Below are positions 1 through 10,815 of a DNA stretch of 64,000 nt, piece after piece. This DNA comes from Zygaena filipendulae. Its lineage: Eukaryota > Arthropoda > Insecta > Lepidoptera > Zygaenidae. The stretch lies in assembly GCA_907165275.2 (NCBI GenBank), contig CAJRBF020000002.1, forward strand, positions 1,178,001 to 1,242,000. The letters are read 5' to 3'. Both the position numbers and the translations under genes were made by a program. The notes below the pieces were generated by a model that saw only the letters and a list, made by a program, of their open reading frames with translations, was not told where the DNA came from and made no database searches. Every line of letters starts with the position of its first letter. Position 1 is the stretch's first letter.

Positions 1-290
1 ATTTCGGCGTTCCCGAGGGAATTCCGAGACACAAAATACCCTATGTCACTTTGGACTACCGTAGATTCCTAAAAGTGAAAAGATTTTCGTTATAAGTGTT
101 CCCCGCGGTTTCACTCGTGATAATTTCGGTGTTCCCGAGGGAATTCCGGGTTATACTATAGCCTATATTAGTTTGGGTGACTGTAGCATTCTAATAGTAA
201 AAAGTTTTTGAAATCGGTCCAGTAGTTTTTGAGTTAAATCGTAACAAACAAACAAAAAATCAATTTCTTCCTCTTTATAATATAGATAAT
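1..290 (+). mobile_element. 3' tail of an RTE-like LINE or derived SINE
   Basis: Two related blocks containing GTTCCCGAGGGAATTCCG lie at about 10-30 and 130-150. They are followed by a phrase typical of lepidopteran RTE-type tails (ATCGGTCCAGTAGTTTTTGAG, then a CAAACAAACAAA run) and an AT-rich end near CTTTATAATATAGATA. Only the 3' part is in the window and no coding sequence is visible. The family is assigned from memory of common moth repeats. Confidence 0.55.
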
Positions 291-778
291 TCGGCTACTT
301 TGGAGTTTCTTCGGGAATCCGAAACTAACGCAGACGAAGTCACCGGTGTGATGAGTTACGTGGGCAAGTATTACTTGTCGCGGCATACTTACGAAATAAT
401 CTACTGCGTTCTCTGTCACACGCAGAACGCGACGTTGCCGCTTGCGTTCGTTCGACCTACCTATTCGTCAATTTTGGCTCCGGATCCACTTACTTCAAGT
501 AAATGTCGCATATAAGTTGAATATACTCTAGATCTAAGAAATCATATTCAGTATGATTTTTTAGACCGTTAATGGATCAACAAATATTGGTCAAATCGCT
601 GACGAGTATATCGAAAACCTGTAAGTGCAGATCCACCGACGTCACACGCGCGTCAAGGACGGATCAAAGTATATCAGTTTGCCCGACGCGGAGCTGACGA
701 AACACGTAAAATAGGTGGATCAACAATTGCTCTAACTTCTCACTGGATCAACATTTACCGTGAAGAGTTGATTATATA
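291..778. other. non-coding stretch, nothing recognised
   Basis: Short ORFs here have no recognisable domain and no codon-like composition. No RNA gene or delimited repeat is visible. This is probably old repeat or intergenic DNA. Confidence 0.4.
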
Positions 779-890
779 TATACAGGCTGTTGTTTTGGTC
801 AACAACGCCCGTCACAGAGGTGGTTGTACTAACGATACTGATGTCAAAAAAAATATAAAAAAAAATAATTATTTTTTCAAGGAAAATCCG
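779..890 (+). repeat. left terminal inverted repeat of a mariner-like relic
   Basis: The block around GGCTGTTGTTTTGGTCA, followed by an A-rich run, recurs as a reverse complement at about 2262-2375 (GTTGCTGACCAAAACAACAGC). The two arms are about 100 bp and clearly diverged. They flank a transposase fragment, and each outer end abuts a TATATATA run, compatible with TA target preference. Confidence 0.6.
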
Positions 891-1272
891 AAAAAATTAT
901 TTATTTTGTTTATACAAGCGGGCGAGCCTACGCTACCGGTCGTTGACCGCGCGGCGCGGCGCGCATCATATGGCATGCAATAGTACCTACGTACATAGTA
1001 CCTACATACACCCCGCCTCGGTGGGAACGCGGGCGAATGCGGCGGGGCGGGCGGGCGGCGGGGGCCGGGGGGCGCGGCGATGTGCCACCCCCGCCCGCCG
1101 GCGCTAGCGCCAGCGGCCAGCGCCAGGCGCCAGCCAGTCTGCCTCCCACAGCCGCGGCTATTGCGCGTGCGTTGTTTCTATGCTAAAATGGCTCGGTCGT
1201 TCGCAGGATTAACCAATAGTGAAATTTACGATTTATTGAGTATTTAGTAATAGCGAAGATGAAGCGAATAGT
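891..1272. other. GC-rich island inside the mariner-like relic
   Basis: About 900-1160 is strikingly G+C rich (runs of GGGCGGGGCGGGCGGGCGG type) in an otherwise AT-rich window, with TACCTAC microsatellite beside it. No supported ORF. It may be the 5' part of the relic or a later low-complexity expansion. Confidence 0.4.
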
Positions 1273-1800
1273 GTGGCCGAGTGGAGTGCGACGTTTTCAA
1301 CTCGTCCAAGTGAAACTCGTTACACCATAAGGACTGTTGTTTTTAGTCTCAGGGAATGGGTAACATTCGCTACACCTCGTCACACAACAGGTAGAGGTCA
1401 ATCTGGGCTCCCTGTTAATGTTCAAGATGCAGTCCTTGAATACCTACTTTCGTGCGCAGCCGCGCGCGAATACCTACCTACCTGGGATGCTGGGCGAAGC
1501 TTTGGCATTGACCATTTAACATCGGAGTTTGGTGATCGTTGGATAGGAAGAGGTGGACCCATACCGTGGCCACCACGTTCACCCGATCTAACTCAATTGG
1601 ACTTTTATTTGTGGGGTGACGTAAAGTGGTACGCATGACGAATACGCCGACACATTAAAACAAGAGATACTGAACGCTTTAGAAGTGATTACGAAGAATG
1701 AAAATGTTTTATCGCGATTAAAAGACAATTTGCGATGTCGTGCTTCTGTGTGCATCGCGCAACGCGGTAGACACTGAACAGATAAACCGTTAACGTAAAA
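1273..1800 (+). pseudogene. mariner-like transposase remnant
   Basis: The translation contains FGDRWIGRGGPIPWPPRS followed by SPDLTQLDFYLWG. This is the well-known C-terminal signature (WPPRSPDLTPLDFFLWG) of insect mariner-like and related DDE transposases that recur across insect genomes. The open frame ends at 1638. Recognisable transposase-like codons continue to about 1790 in a shifted frame, including a C-terminal stretch ending near the codons for RCRASVCIAQRG. The N-terminal half is unrecognisable. It is a broken copy, flanked by imperfect inverted repeats at 779-890 and 2262-2375. Confidence 0.6.
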
Positions 1801-2261
1801 TCAGTGTAAATAAAAAAAACTTTTAGAAGACTTCGTGTTATGTGTAATCAATAATTTGTAAATCACGTTTAATGATTGTAAATAAGTTCGTTCACCTTTT
1901 TAAATACGCCAAAGGTACTTAATAACAGCGCCATAGAACTTTAATGGATATTATTAATGGATAAAAATGTCATTTCTAATTTAATAATTTCTAAATTATT
2001 CAGTTCCTTTGCCGGTCCTAAGCCCAGTAAAGTATGGAGGGAAAGAGAGTCTAAAATGTGTTGTTTACTTACCGTGATCTAAATAGGTAAAACGTTTGTG
2101 CAAAAGTAGGTACCTACCTAAGTAGGTACCGGCGACGACGCGACGCGCGATGTAGCTGCTCGTAGCGCGTAGATGTCGTAGCTCTAGTCTACGCGCTAAG
2201 GCTTTACCAATTACCATTTAATGTAAACATTTTTAGATATCTTGTGCAGAGATTTTCTTTT
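1801..2261. other. non-coding DNA inside the mariner-like relic
   Basis: AT-rich sequence with a GTACCTACCTAAGTAGGTACC palindromic microsatellite near 2110-2130 and a CGACGCGACGCGCG patch. No gene or RNA signal seen. Confidence 0.35.
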
Positions 2262-2375
2262 AAATAATGTTCCGAATTATAAAAAATATATTTTTTTTAT
2301 ATTTTTTTTAGAACCCATATTAGTTATATTACTACCTCCGTTACGCGCGTTGCTGACCAAAACAACAGCGTGTAT
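2262..2375 (-). repeat. right terminal inverted repeat of the mariner-like relic
   Basis: Reverse-complement partner of the block at 779-890. The best preserved core is TGACCAAAACAACAGC against GCTGTTGTTTTGGTCA, followed by an A/T run. Confidence 0.6.
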
Positions 2376-2439
2376 ATATATACGAGTTGATTATTTATTT
2401 TATAACCAAAAGTACTTTGCCATTATGTAAATCTTATTA

Positions 2440-3184
2440 TTTTCTAACAATCATTGTATTGTATTTAGTACAACGTCATACACGTCCAATCAGAGATTGT
2501 ATTTACAGTATCACGTCATTTAAATATGCAATGAGAGCAGAGGACTAGCCTAGAGCAGGGTCGAGGCGCGATCTTAACGTTGCACGTTGCCCGGAGAGGG
2601 GTTACTATAAGAAGGATGGTGCGAGATCGAGGAGGATCATTATTGTGGGAATTACGTTGCATTGGGCTAAGTTAGATCTGTGTCGCGAACCTGCTGCTCG
2701 GATATAAATTCTTTAATAATGTTTTGCTGATAATTAATATCATAGTAAATTATTAGATTGTTGTGTTAAATAAATAAAACAATAATATACAGTGAATATC
2801 TTGATTTGTGCTTGCATTGAACCCCGATAACGTCCACAAGATCAGTAATTAGCATCAGTAATTATAAAATAACTAAGTAAATGGTTATTGTCCGACATCA
2901 GAAGTGGGATATTATGCAGGCAAATAAATCGAGGTATATAATGGTGAACGTATCATATTCAACTGCCTCCGTCAAAAACATTTTGTTGACTAAATACGAA
3001 CTGAAGCATGAAGACATTGACGTCCGAGCGGTTCGTGAGTCGCGACATACAGGGAAGTAATTTTTTTTTTTAATTTTTCCTATACTTATTGTTGGTGCCC
3101 ATTAGAGATTCAGTTGGAACATGTTTATTTTCTTGCTAGCTATTCCTATCATAAATTTACGCAGGAAAAACCGAACCATGACTG
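2440..3184 (+). mobile_element. possible LTR-retroelement 5' end (LTR plus start of internal region)
   Basis: The stretch has LTR-like traits: an AATAAA signal near 2770, then CATCAGAAGTGGGAT at about 2898-2912. The same TCAGAAGTGGGAT follows a proven LTR end at 63369, so it probably marks a shared primer-binding segment. A short open frame follows (from about ATGGTGAACGTATC at 2941) that could be the start of gag. The element is cut by solo LTR A at 3185. The left boundary is not resolved. Confidence 0.4.
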
Positions 3185-5870
3185 TGTAACTTACCCCCCC
3201 CCCTCGCGCGACTTCCTCCGATCTACTTCTTACTACGATAATCTCTAATTTGGCCTGATTGTCTAGTGGTTAGGACTCTAATTTCGTTGTGTGCAGTAAC
3301 CTATGATCCTTTTAGGTTGAGATTGAACTATCGTCTTAGTATTTGCATCATAGTTTTTTGCTTGGTTAAGTTTATAGCTAAGATTCCAAAGTTAATACAT
3401 GAACGATCTCTAATTTATGCTTAGCGAATACACGGACGGTTTTAGATTAGTACACGGACGAATCCCTATTTTTATTGCTTTCGTGCGACCTCTTTCCTAA
3501 CTTTAGGTGGTTGATCTATTTTTAATCTATTTATGTGGATGATCTAGTTTTGTTTGTTTGTGACGACCTGCCTCCCTAACATTATATCGATGCCCTATTT
3601 TATTAGTTTGTTTTCCGGCCTAATCTATTGGCTTGTAGGCTAAGTTTGAATAATCTTGACCCTTATGTTTGTCTATCCCTACAATCTGTTTTAGTTTGTG
3701 TTTGTCGGTTTAACCCCGGTCAACATCTCGTCAAAAGCTACCATTCCTGGCTCAGATGGCTCAGACATTGCCAGGACGCATAAATATATTTAATAAACCA
3801 CCCAGACGATTCTATTCCAAGGTCGACCAGATTTTGTCCCCTCAGCATGACGCAAGCATTGGCTACAGAAACCTCAAGTACTACGTGAAATGATTGTTGG
3901 CACTGCAACCAATCCCGACGTCAAACCGAAGGTAAGGCTTCCAGTTAATACATAAGTATTCGCCAGAAGGTGGTATAGCCCCTCCTGCGCTATTCCACGG
4001 TGATGACCATCCAGCACAATGCCTTCGTCACCTCCCCCAACCTGTTTCACAAGGTAGAGGATCATTCTAGATGGTTACATCTAAGATCATTCACCAGCGT
4101 CCGTTTCAAGAATCCAGTGAGGAGACTGTACGTCCCCAGTCCGAAGACTACCGCCGCGTTGGAGCCATGGTGAGCCCTTGAATATGTGCCAGCCCGAAGA
4201 CCAGGGTTGGGTGGGACCACCACAAACCAAACCCCAGCACAGTGATCCAAAATTGTATGTGTGTGTTATCGGAGACCAATCTCTCCCTGGAACCTGGAAC
4301 TTCAGCTGATGAACTCTCTGTCATACTGCAAGCAGTGAGGCCGTAGCCTAGCCGTAGCTGTAGAGTTGAATGGCTCTCTCTCCCCTGTGAACCCACTCGG
4401 GCATCCAACTCGTTCTGCCACATCAGAACATTGGCAAGCACATCGTGTTGAAAAACACAAAGGTTGCCGAGAATCTAGCGTCAGCGACGAGGTCGCCAAC
4501 AGCCGATCCCCCAGCCTCTGCACAACGGTCTCGATCGCAAAGCGCAGGGACCTACGTAAGCATACATGTGGTTGCGAGTCACAGTAGCTCCAGTCTGTCT
4601 CCGCAGCCAACAATCGAGCCACAGAGCGCATTGGCCCATCAGTAATGTTTATAATAAAAAGAAAGGTAAAACAGAAAGAAGAGCGAACAACCCTTCCCTG
4701 GTGTAGGAGAGGGCCGGCATCTCCAGTCAGCCGCATCGGTGATATGTAGATTGAATAACACGGAAGGCGTTGTTATCCAAGGTAAGGTAGGTACAAGGTG
4801 CACAACGAAACTCGTCACGGCGCAGATGACTCAAGGCGCGGATTTTTACCCATCTACGCCATCATACGCTCGCGACGTGCAATGTCCAACCGTTCAAGAT
4901 TAGAGTTCCGTTTGCTTCGAGCCTATTTGGTACTGTGATTTGAAGATCCTTCCTCGTGACTAATGTTTTTAGGTCTACGCTCGAGATATCCTAACGGACG
5001 TCAAGTGCACTGACAGACCTTCGCACAAAAACATTAAATCACTCTGCGCTATCGCTCGCTCAACAAGACTATTCGTAACGAACCGTCTTTTGTAATGATA
5101 AAATCAATACAAATATTCCACTCAAAGCATCTCGTTCACGAAGCACATCGGCCCACATACGCTTTCATGCGACCACCAAGTATCGCAATCGCGCATGCTC
5201 GCCTCTGCACAACGCAATCAGGACACAATGCGTAATGACGAAACTTTCAGGTCGCGTGTACGAATCCTTGCACAAACCGATAAATCGTTCTGCGCGCAGA
5301 CCGCTCGACCACGACGTACTTTGCATGTATATTATTTATTACAAAATTTGTATGAAAAAATAAATTTTATGTTTGATAAATGTGCAATAATATTATATTT
5401 ATTGTCCCTTAGAGGTTCCCTCCCCATCGCATTCGTTTATTATTACACTATTATCAATTTACTTTCCCAACAAACTTTTGTCGTCAGGACATTTTTTACC
5501 TCCGTATTCCCCGTAGATATACGGCCCGTGGATACTGGCGGTGCGCTCGGCCCTGTATTCCGAGACGCCTGCATTGGGGGGATTCGTGTTTTCCAACTTG
5601 ATCCTATACTCTTGAAATTCAACATACATTTGATATTCCCTAATACAAGCATTTTCTATCATATAATATTTTGTCCTATCTCTTTCAGTTTCAGAGTTAT
5701 TATTGATAAACGTACTAAAATTTATTTTTGATGTAATTTGTACCGCAATGTCCTCTAATATGTTTTAAATGTAATTTTATAGGTGTATTTTATTATCTTC
5801 TATACTTTAGTAATTATTTAAGATTTTAATTATAACCAAAAAAATTTGTAGGACCTTATGGGTCGTCACA
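3185..5870 (-). mobile_element. solo giant LTR, copy A
   Basis: A 2,686-bp copy of the repeat that forms both LTRs of the element at 31306-39851, in the same orientation (sense on the minus strand). It runs TGTAACTTACC...GGGTCGTCACA on the plus strand and is flanked by ACTG at 3181-3184 and 5871-5874, a 4-bp target duplication. No internal region is present, so it is a solo LTR left by LTR-LTR recombination. It holds the antisense tRNA-His-like patch (3252-3320) and a sense 144-codon ORF (4302-4736) also open in the other copies. Confidence 0.9.
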
Positions 5871-6251
5871 ACTGGAACGCTGTTTGTTTTTTTTTTTTGT
5901 AGAAATAACTACTAGAAATTATGGCATTTTCATATTATTTTCATGTAGTAAGCGAAATTTTGAAGAGATAAAGATCGATGCATTACAACGCAAGAAGGCA
6001 ACCGTCTTAAATTTAGTCTTTGATAAAATGTTACGTTTAGTTGTAGAAAATTTTGTCATAGATCCCTTGAATTTTTTCAGTCGTACGTGAGTTGTGCGTG
6101 ACCGTGACGCTAGACAAATCTGGTGCCGATGGTGATTTCTCCCGATGATGTTTGAAAAAAAAAAGTGGTCAGCAGTAAGCAGCAGCAAATAATAGTTGCG
6201 ATATCCCCCGTCATGAAAGGAGTGGAAATATAATATTTGGTGTAACCCTAT
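5871..6251. other. 381-bp spacer between inverted solo LTRs A and B
   Basis: AT-rich, with T and A runs near 5885 and 6156. Short ORFs show no known motif. It is the loop of a possible 2.6-kb-arm hairpin formed by A and B. Confidence 0.4.
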
Positions 6252-8838
6252 TGTGACGACCCATAAGGTCCTACAAAATTTTTTTGGTTATAATTAAAAT
6301 CTTAAATAATTATTAAAGTATAGAAGATAATAAAATACACCTATAAAATTACATTTAAAACATATTAGAGGACATTGCGGTTCAAATAACATCGAAAACA
6401 AGTTTTAGTACGTTTATCAATAATAACTCCTAAACTAAAGAAGTTAGTACAAAATATTATATGAAGGAAAGTGCTTATATTAGGGAATTCTAAATGTATG
6501 TTAAGTTTCAACAGTATAGGATCAAGTTGGAAAACACGAATCCCCGCCTCAGGCGTCTCTGTGAACGCACCGCCAGTATCCACGAGCCGTATATCTACGG
6601 GGAATACGGAGGTAAAAAAATGTCCTGACGACAAAAGTTGGTTGGGAAAGTAAATTGATAATAGTGTAATAATAAACGAATGCGCTGGGGAGGGAACCTC
6701 TAAGGGACAATAAATATAATATTATTGCACATTTATCAAACATAAAATTTATTTTCTTATACAAATTTTTTAATAAATAATATACATGCAAAGTACGTCC
6801 TGGTCGAGCGGTCTGCGCGCAGAACGATTTATCGGTTTGTGCAAGGATTCGTACACGCGACCTGAAAGTTTCGTCATTACGCATTGTGTCCTGATTGCGT
6901 TGTGCAGAGGCGAGCATGCGCGATTGCGATACTTGGTGGTCGCATGAAAGCGTATGTGGGCCGATGTGCTTCGTGAACGAGATGCTTTGAGTGGAATATT
7001 TGTATTGATTCTATCATTACAAAAGACGGTTCGTTACGAATAGTCTTGTTGAGCGAGCGATAGCGCAGAGTGGTTTAATGTTTTTGTGCGAAGGTCTGTC
7101 AGTGCACTTGACGTCCGTTAGGATATCTCGAGCGTAGACCTGAAAACATTAGTCACGAGGAAGGATCTTCAAATCACAGTACCAAATAGACTCGAAGCAA
7201 ACGGAACTCTAATCTTGAACGGTTGGACATTGCACGTCGCGAGCGTATGATGGCGTAGATGGGTAAAAATCCGTGCCTTGAGTCATCTGCGCCGTGACGA
7301 GTTTCGTTGTGCGCCTTGTACCTTACCTTGAATAACAACGCCTTCCGTGTTATTCAATCTACATATCACCGATGCGGCTGACTAGAGATGCCGGCCCTCT
7401 CCTACACCAGGGAAAGGTTGTTCGCTCTTCTTTCTGTTTTACCTTTCTTTTTATTACAAATATTATCGATGGGCCAATGCGCTCTGTGGCTCGATTGCTG
7501 GCTGCGGAGACAGACTGGAGCTACTGTGACTCGCAACCGCATGTATGCTTACGTAGGTCCCTGCGCTTTGCGATCGAGACCGTTGTGCAGAGGCTGGGGG
7601 ATCGGCTGTTGGCGACCTCGTCGCTGACGCTAGATTCTCGGCAACCTTTGTGTTTTTCAACACGCTGTGCTTGCCAATGTTCTGATGTGGCAGAACGAGT
7701 TGGATGCCCGAGTGGGTTCACAGGGGAGAGAGAGCCATTCAACTCTACAGCTACGGCTAGGCTACGGCCTCACTGCTTGCAGTATGACAGAGAGTTCATC
7801 AGCTGAAGTTCCAGGTTCCAGGGAGAGATTGGTCTCCGATAACACACACATACAATTTTGGATCACTGTGCTGGGGTTTGGTTTGTGGTGGTCCCACCCA
7901 ACCCTGGTCTTCGGGCTGGCACATATTCAAGGGCTCCATGGCATGGCTCCAACGCGGCGGTAGTCTTCGGACTGGGGACGTACAGTCTCCTCACTGGATT
8001 CCTGAAATGGACGCTGGTGAATGATCTTAGATGTAACCATCTAGAATGATCCTCTACCTTGTGAAACAGGTTGGGGGAGGTGACGAAGGCATTGTGCTGG
8101 ATGGTCATCACCGTGGAATAGCGCAGGAGGGGCTATACCACCTTCCGGCGAATACTTATGTATTAACTGGAAGCCTTACCTTCGGTTTGACGTCGGGATT
8201 GGTTGCAGTGCCAACAATCATTTCACGTAGTACTTGAGGTTTCTGTAGCCAATGCTTGCGTCATGCTGAGGGGACAAAATCTGGTCGACCTTGGAATAGA
8301 ATTGTCTGGGTGGTTTATTATATATATTTATGCGTCCTGGCAATGTCTGAGCCATCTGAGCCAGGAATGGTAGCTTTCGACGAGATGTTGACCGGGGTTA
8401 AACCGACAAACACAACCTAAAGCAAACTGTAGAGATAGCCAAACATTAGGGACAAGATTATTCAACCTTAGCCTACAAGCCAATATATTAGGTCGTCAGT
8501 ACAAACTAATGAATTAGGCCGGAAAACAAACTAATAAATAGAACATTGATATAATGTTAGGGAGACAGGTCGTCACAAACAAACTAACAAAACTAGATCA
8601 TCCACATAAATAGATTAAAAATAGATCATCCACCTAAAGTTAGGAAAGAGGTCGCACGAAAGCAATAAAAATAGGGATTCGTCCGTGTACTAGTCTAAAA
8701 TCGTTCGTGTATTCGCTAAACATAAATTAGAGATCGTTCATGTATTAACTTTAGAATCTTAGCTATAAACTTAACCAAACTAAAAAACTATGATGCAAAT
8801 ACTAAGACGATAGTTCAATCTCAACCTAAAAGGATCAT
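6252..8838 (+). mobile_element. solo giant LTR, copy B, left part
   Basis: Sense on the plus strand, starting TGTGACGACCC. It is colinear with copies C and F and continues at 22247-22368 after a nested LINE. The target duplication is CTAT at 6248-6251 and 22369-22372. It contains the sense 144-codon ORF at 7372-7806. The break at 8838 falls inside AAAAGGATCAT, which is uninterrupted as AAAAGAATCAT in copy C near 31074. Confidence 0.9.
8827..8838. repeat. left target-site duplication of the nested LINE
   Basis: TAAAAGGATCAT here is repeated exactly at 22235-22246. The two copies bracket the LINE insertion 8839-22234. Confidence 0.9.
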
Positions 8839-8932
8839 CTTATCTTATCTTAATAAATGGGGCAGGCAGACAAAGCCTCGGCACTTCGACCCTTGGGATC
8901 TTTTGTGCCATCCCCACCCTGTGATCCTCCCT

Positions 8933-9218
8933 CTACTCCCTAAAGACCTCGGCGGCGAAGGCTAGTGTGCAGTGGAGGGGTAGGAACCTAAAGTCGTCTG
9001 GTTCCGGGTAAGCCGTCCCCAGGAGGGCCATACGTTTGCGAGCCAGGGCGTCGCACTCGCACATAAGATGTGCCATTGTTTCCACCTCTATACCGCACTT
9101 TCTGCAGGATGGGTCGCTGGCCAATCTCATCTTCGTGAGGTGCTCCCTAGTCCCGAAGTGGCCTGTAAGCACACCAGTAATTAGGCGGGCCTGATTGCGA
9201 CTCAGTAGAAGTATGTTG
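8933..9218 (-). CDS. LINE ORF2, 3' segment (zinc knuckle), cut off by gypsy insertion
   Basis: The frame carries a C-terminal CCHC finger, CRKCGIEVETMAHLMCEC (CX2CX8HX4C), typical of RNase H-bearing LINE ORF2 ends and thought to act in RNA/DNA binding during target-primed reverse transcription. The frame stops at 8933. Codons upstream of 9218 belong to the gypsy LTR and are not native. Removing 9219-16555 and one GTTG copy puts this segment directly in frame with the ORF2 segment that ends at 16556, so the break is the gypsy insertion alone. Confidence 0.88.
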
Positions 9219-9934
9219 TGTAACGTTGTAGTCTCAGTTCTCAACATAGTAACAAAACTATAAAATAAAATAAATTAAATCTACCCTGTGCGAACGGATC
9301 TCCAAATATCCCTCCGCGCGCCGCGCTTCCGCGCCGCCGGTCATCATCGGCCGAACATTTCAATCTGCACGGACAGACTACTGCAGCTCGCACGCCGCGC
9401 TACACGCGGGTGTCTAAATTAATTCTACGGTACCTACCTACCTACGATCTTGTGACCGTTATAGTCTACCGCGCAAACTATTTTTCTGTGCTAGTGCTGG
9501 ATGACCCTCTAGGGTGAGTTCTCATTCACATTCACACTACTAAGCTGCTTCTCGCTTAATCTAGTCTGGCTGGCTGCAATTCCTACTAAGGCACTATCGC
9601 TACTACCTTGCGACCGCTGGTTCTCACGGGGTGGAAAGGCAGCCAGCTACGGACTTGCTGATGGTAACCGAAGCCCTCGCTCCAGGTTCCAGGCACCTAC
9701 CAGCCCTACTCCTGGACTACCCCCGGCGTACCCCCAGCCGCTGCCTACACCAGCCGCCGCGGCACCAGCGTCGTCACCATCTACGAGCCACCTTCCACCT
9801 ACCGCTGAGGCCAGTGTCGCTAATTGTACCTACTTGTACCTATCTACCGGGAACGGACCGGGAAGGCAAATAAATAATCAGTCGCCAATCCATCGGACCT
9901 TTTCTTCCGTACCGTTCCTTCAAACAAAGCGACA
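9219..9934 (+). repeat. gypsy element 5' LTR
   Basis: 716 bp, TGTAACGTTG...AAAGCGACA. The first 510 bp or so match the 3' LTR at 15888 almost exactly. The last 200 bp or so do not, apart from the terminal GCGACA. It is preceded by GTTG (9215-9218), the target duplication, and followed by TGGCGCC, the start of a primer-binding site. Confidence 0.88.
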
Positions 9935-10815
9935 GTGGCGCCCTTTAACGTGGTTATTGTCCTTCCAGGTTCGTTCTAGGTATTTATTTTAGTGCTTTAG
10001 CAGCTAGCCCAGCGCGAAAAACCTAATTGTGAACGAGGCGGTGTCGATGCTACCTACACAGCGAACTGGTACGTACTTACCTATTCATTAAAATAAAACC
10101 GTTACGCTTACCTACCTATGCTTGTTTTTTTTGCTTTATATTTTTATCATTTTTATGCTGAACTTTATACTAACGCTTATTTTGATTGTGCCAATTGTGA
10201 TTGTAATTGTTGCGTAATATTTTCCTACAATTAGATAAACAAATTTTTTTTCTTACATCGATATTACTATTAACTTCTATTATCATTACAAATACATAGG
10301 TATTTTCGCAACAGTTCGCAATCTATATTTCCTTAGTTCCGTTTTTTTTGATTTTTTTTATTTTACTGGTCTATTTATTATTATCAATTGAAGTAGGTAG
10401 ATCTAAACATTTTAAACACCGTACCGTATAGTGTAGTTGTCGAAACATTGTAAAAGCAGCTTAGCATACCTACGGTAGTATCTCTTAGTAGTTTGTGCAT
10501 AGCATACGCTTACCTAATACTAGTGGTGGCTACATGCTTTACTTGCTTGATTTATTTTTCTCCCTGTCAAAAAAAATATTTACTGTACATCTCGCTTATA
10601 CCTATATATATCAGCTTAACTAATACTAGTGGTGGCTACATACTTTACTCGTTTGATTTTTTTTCATTGTCTAAAAAATATTTACTGTACATTTAAATAC
10701 TGCTTAATTATTATACTTAGCTTCATAAATTGAGCTTGTTGGCTATTTACAACACTACCTACCCTAAATTTTTTTATCTATCTTTGGCCAATTATAGCAC
10801 TAATTTTGTATTGTT
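9935..10815 (+). other. gypsy leader with primer-binding site
   Basis: TGGCGCCCTTTAACGTGG starts two bases after the LTR end and has the TGGCGCC opening used by many insect gypsy elements; the cognate tRNA was not identified. The rest is AT-rich untranslated leader. A duplicated phrase (ACTAATACTAGTGGTGGCTACAT type) occurs near 10510 and 10618. Confidence 0.7.

Noticed and set aside
4062..4250. Many short ORFs on both strands in the repeated 2.7-kb units (60-180 codons)
   Set aside because: They recur because the LTR recurs, lie on both strands of the same sequence, and show no known motif. Only the sense 144-codon ORF is kept, as a finding and not as a gene.
5195..5731. 178-codon ORF antisense to LTR A
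   Set aside because: It shares only its first part with ORFs in other LTR copies and is broken or shorter there, and it lies antisense to the element.
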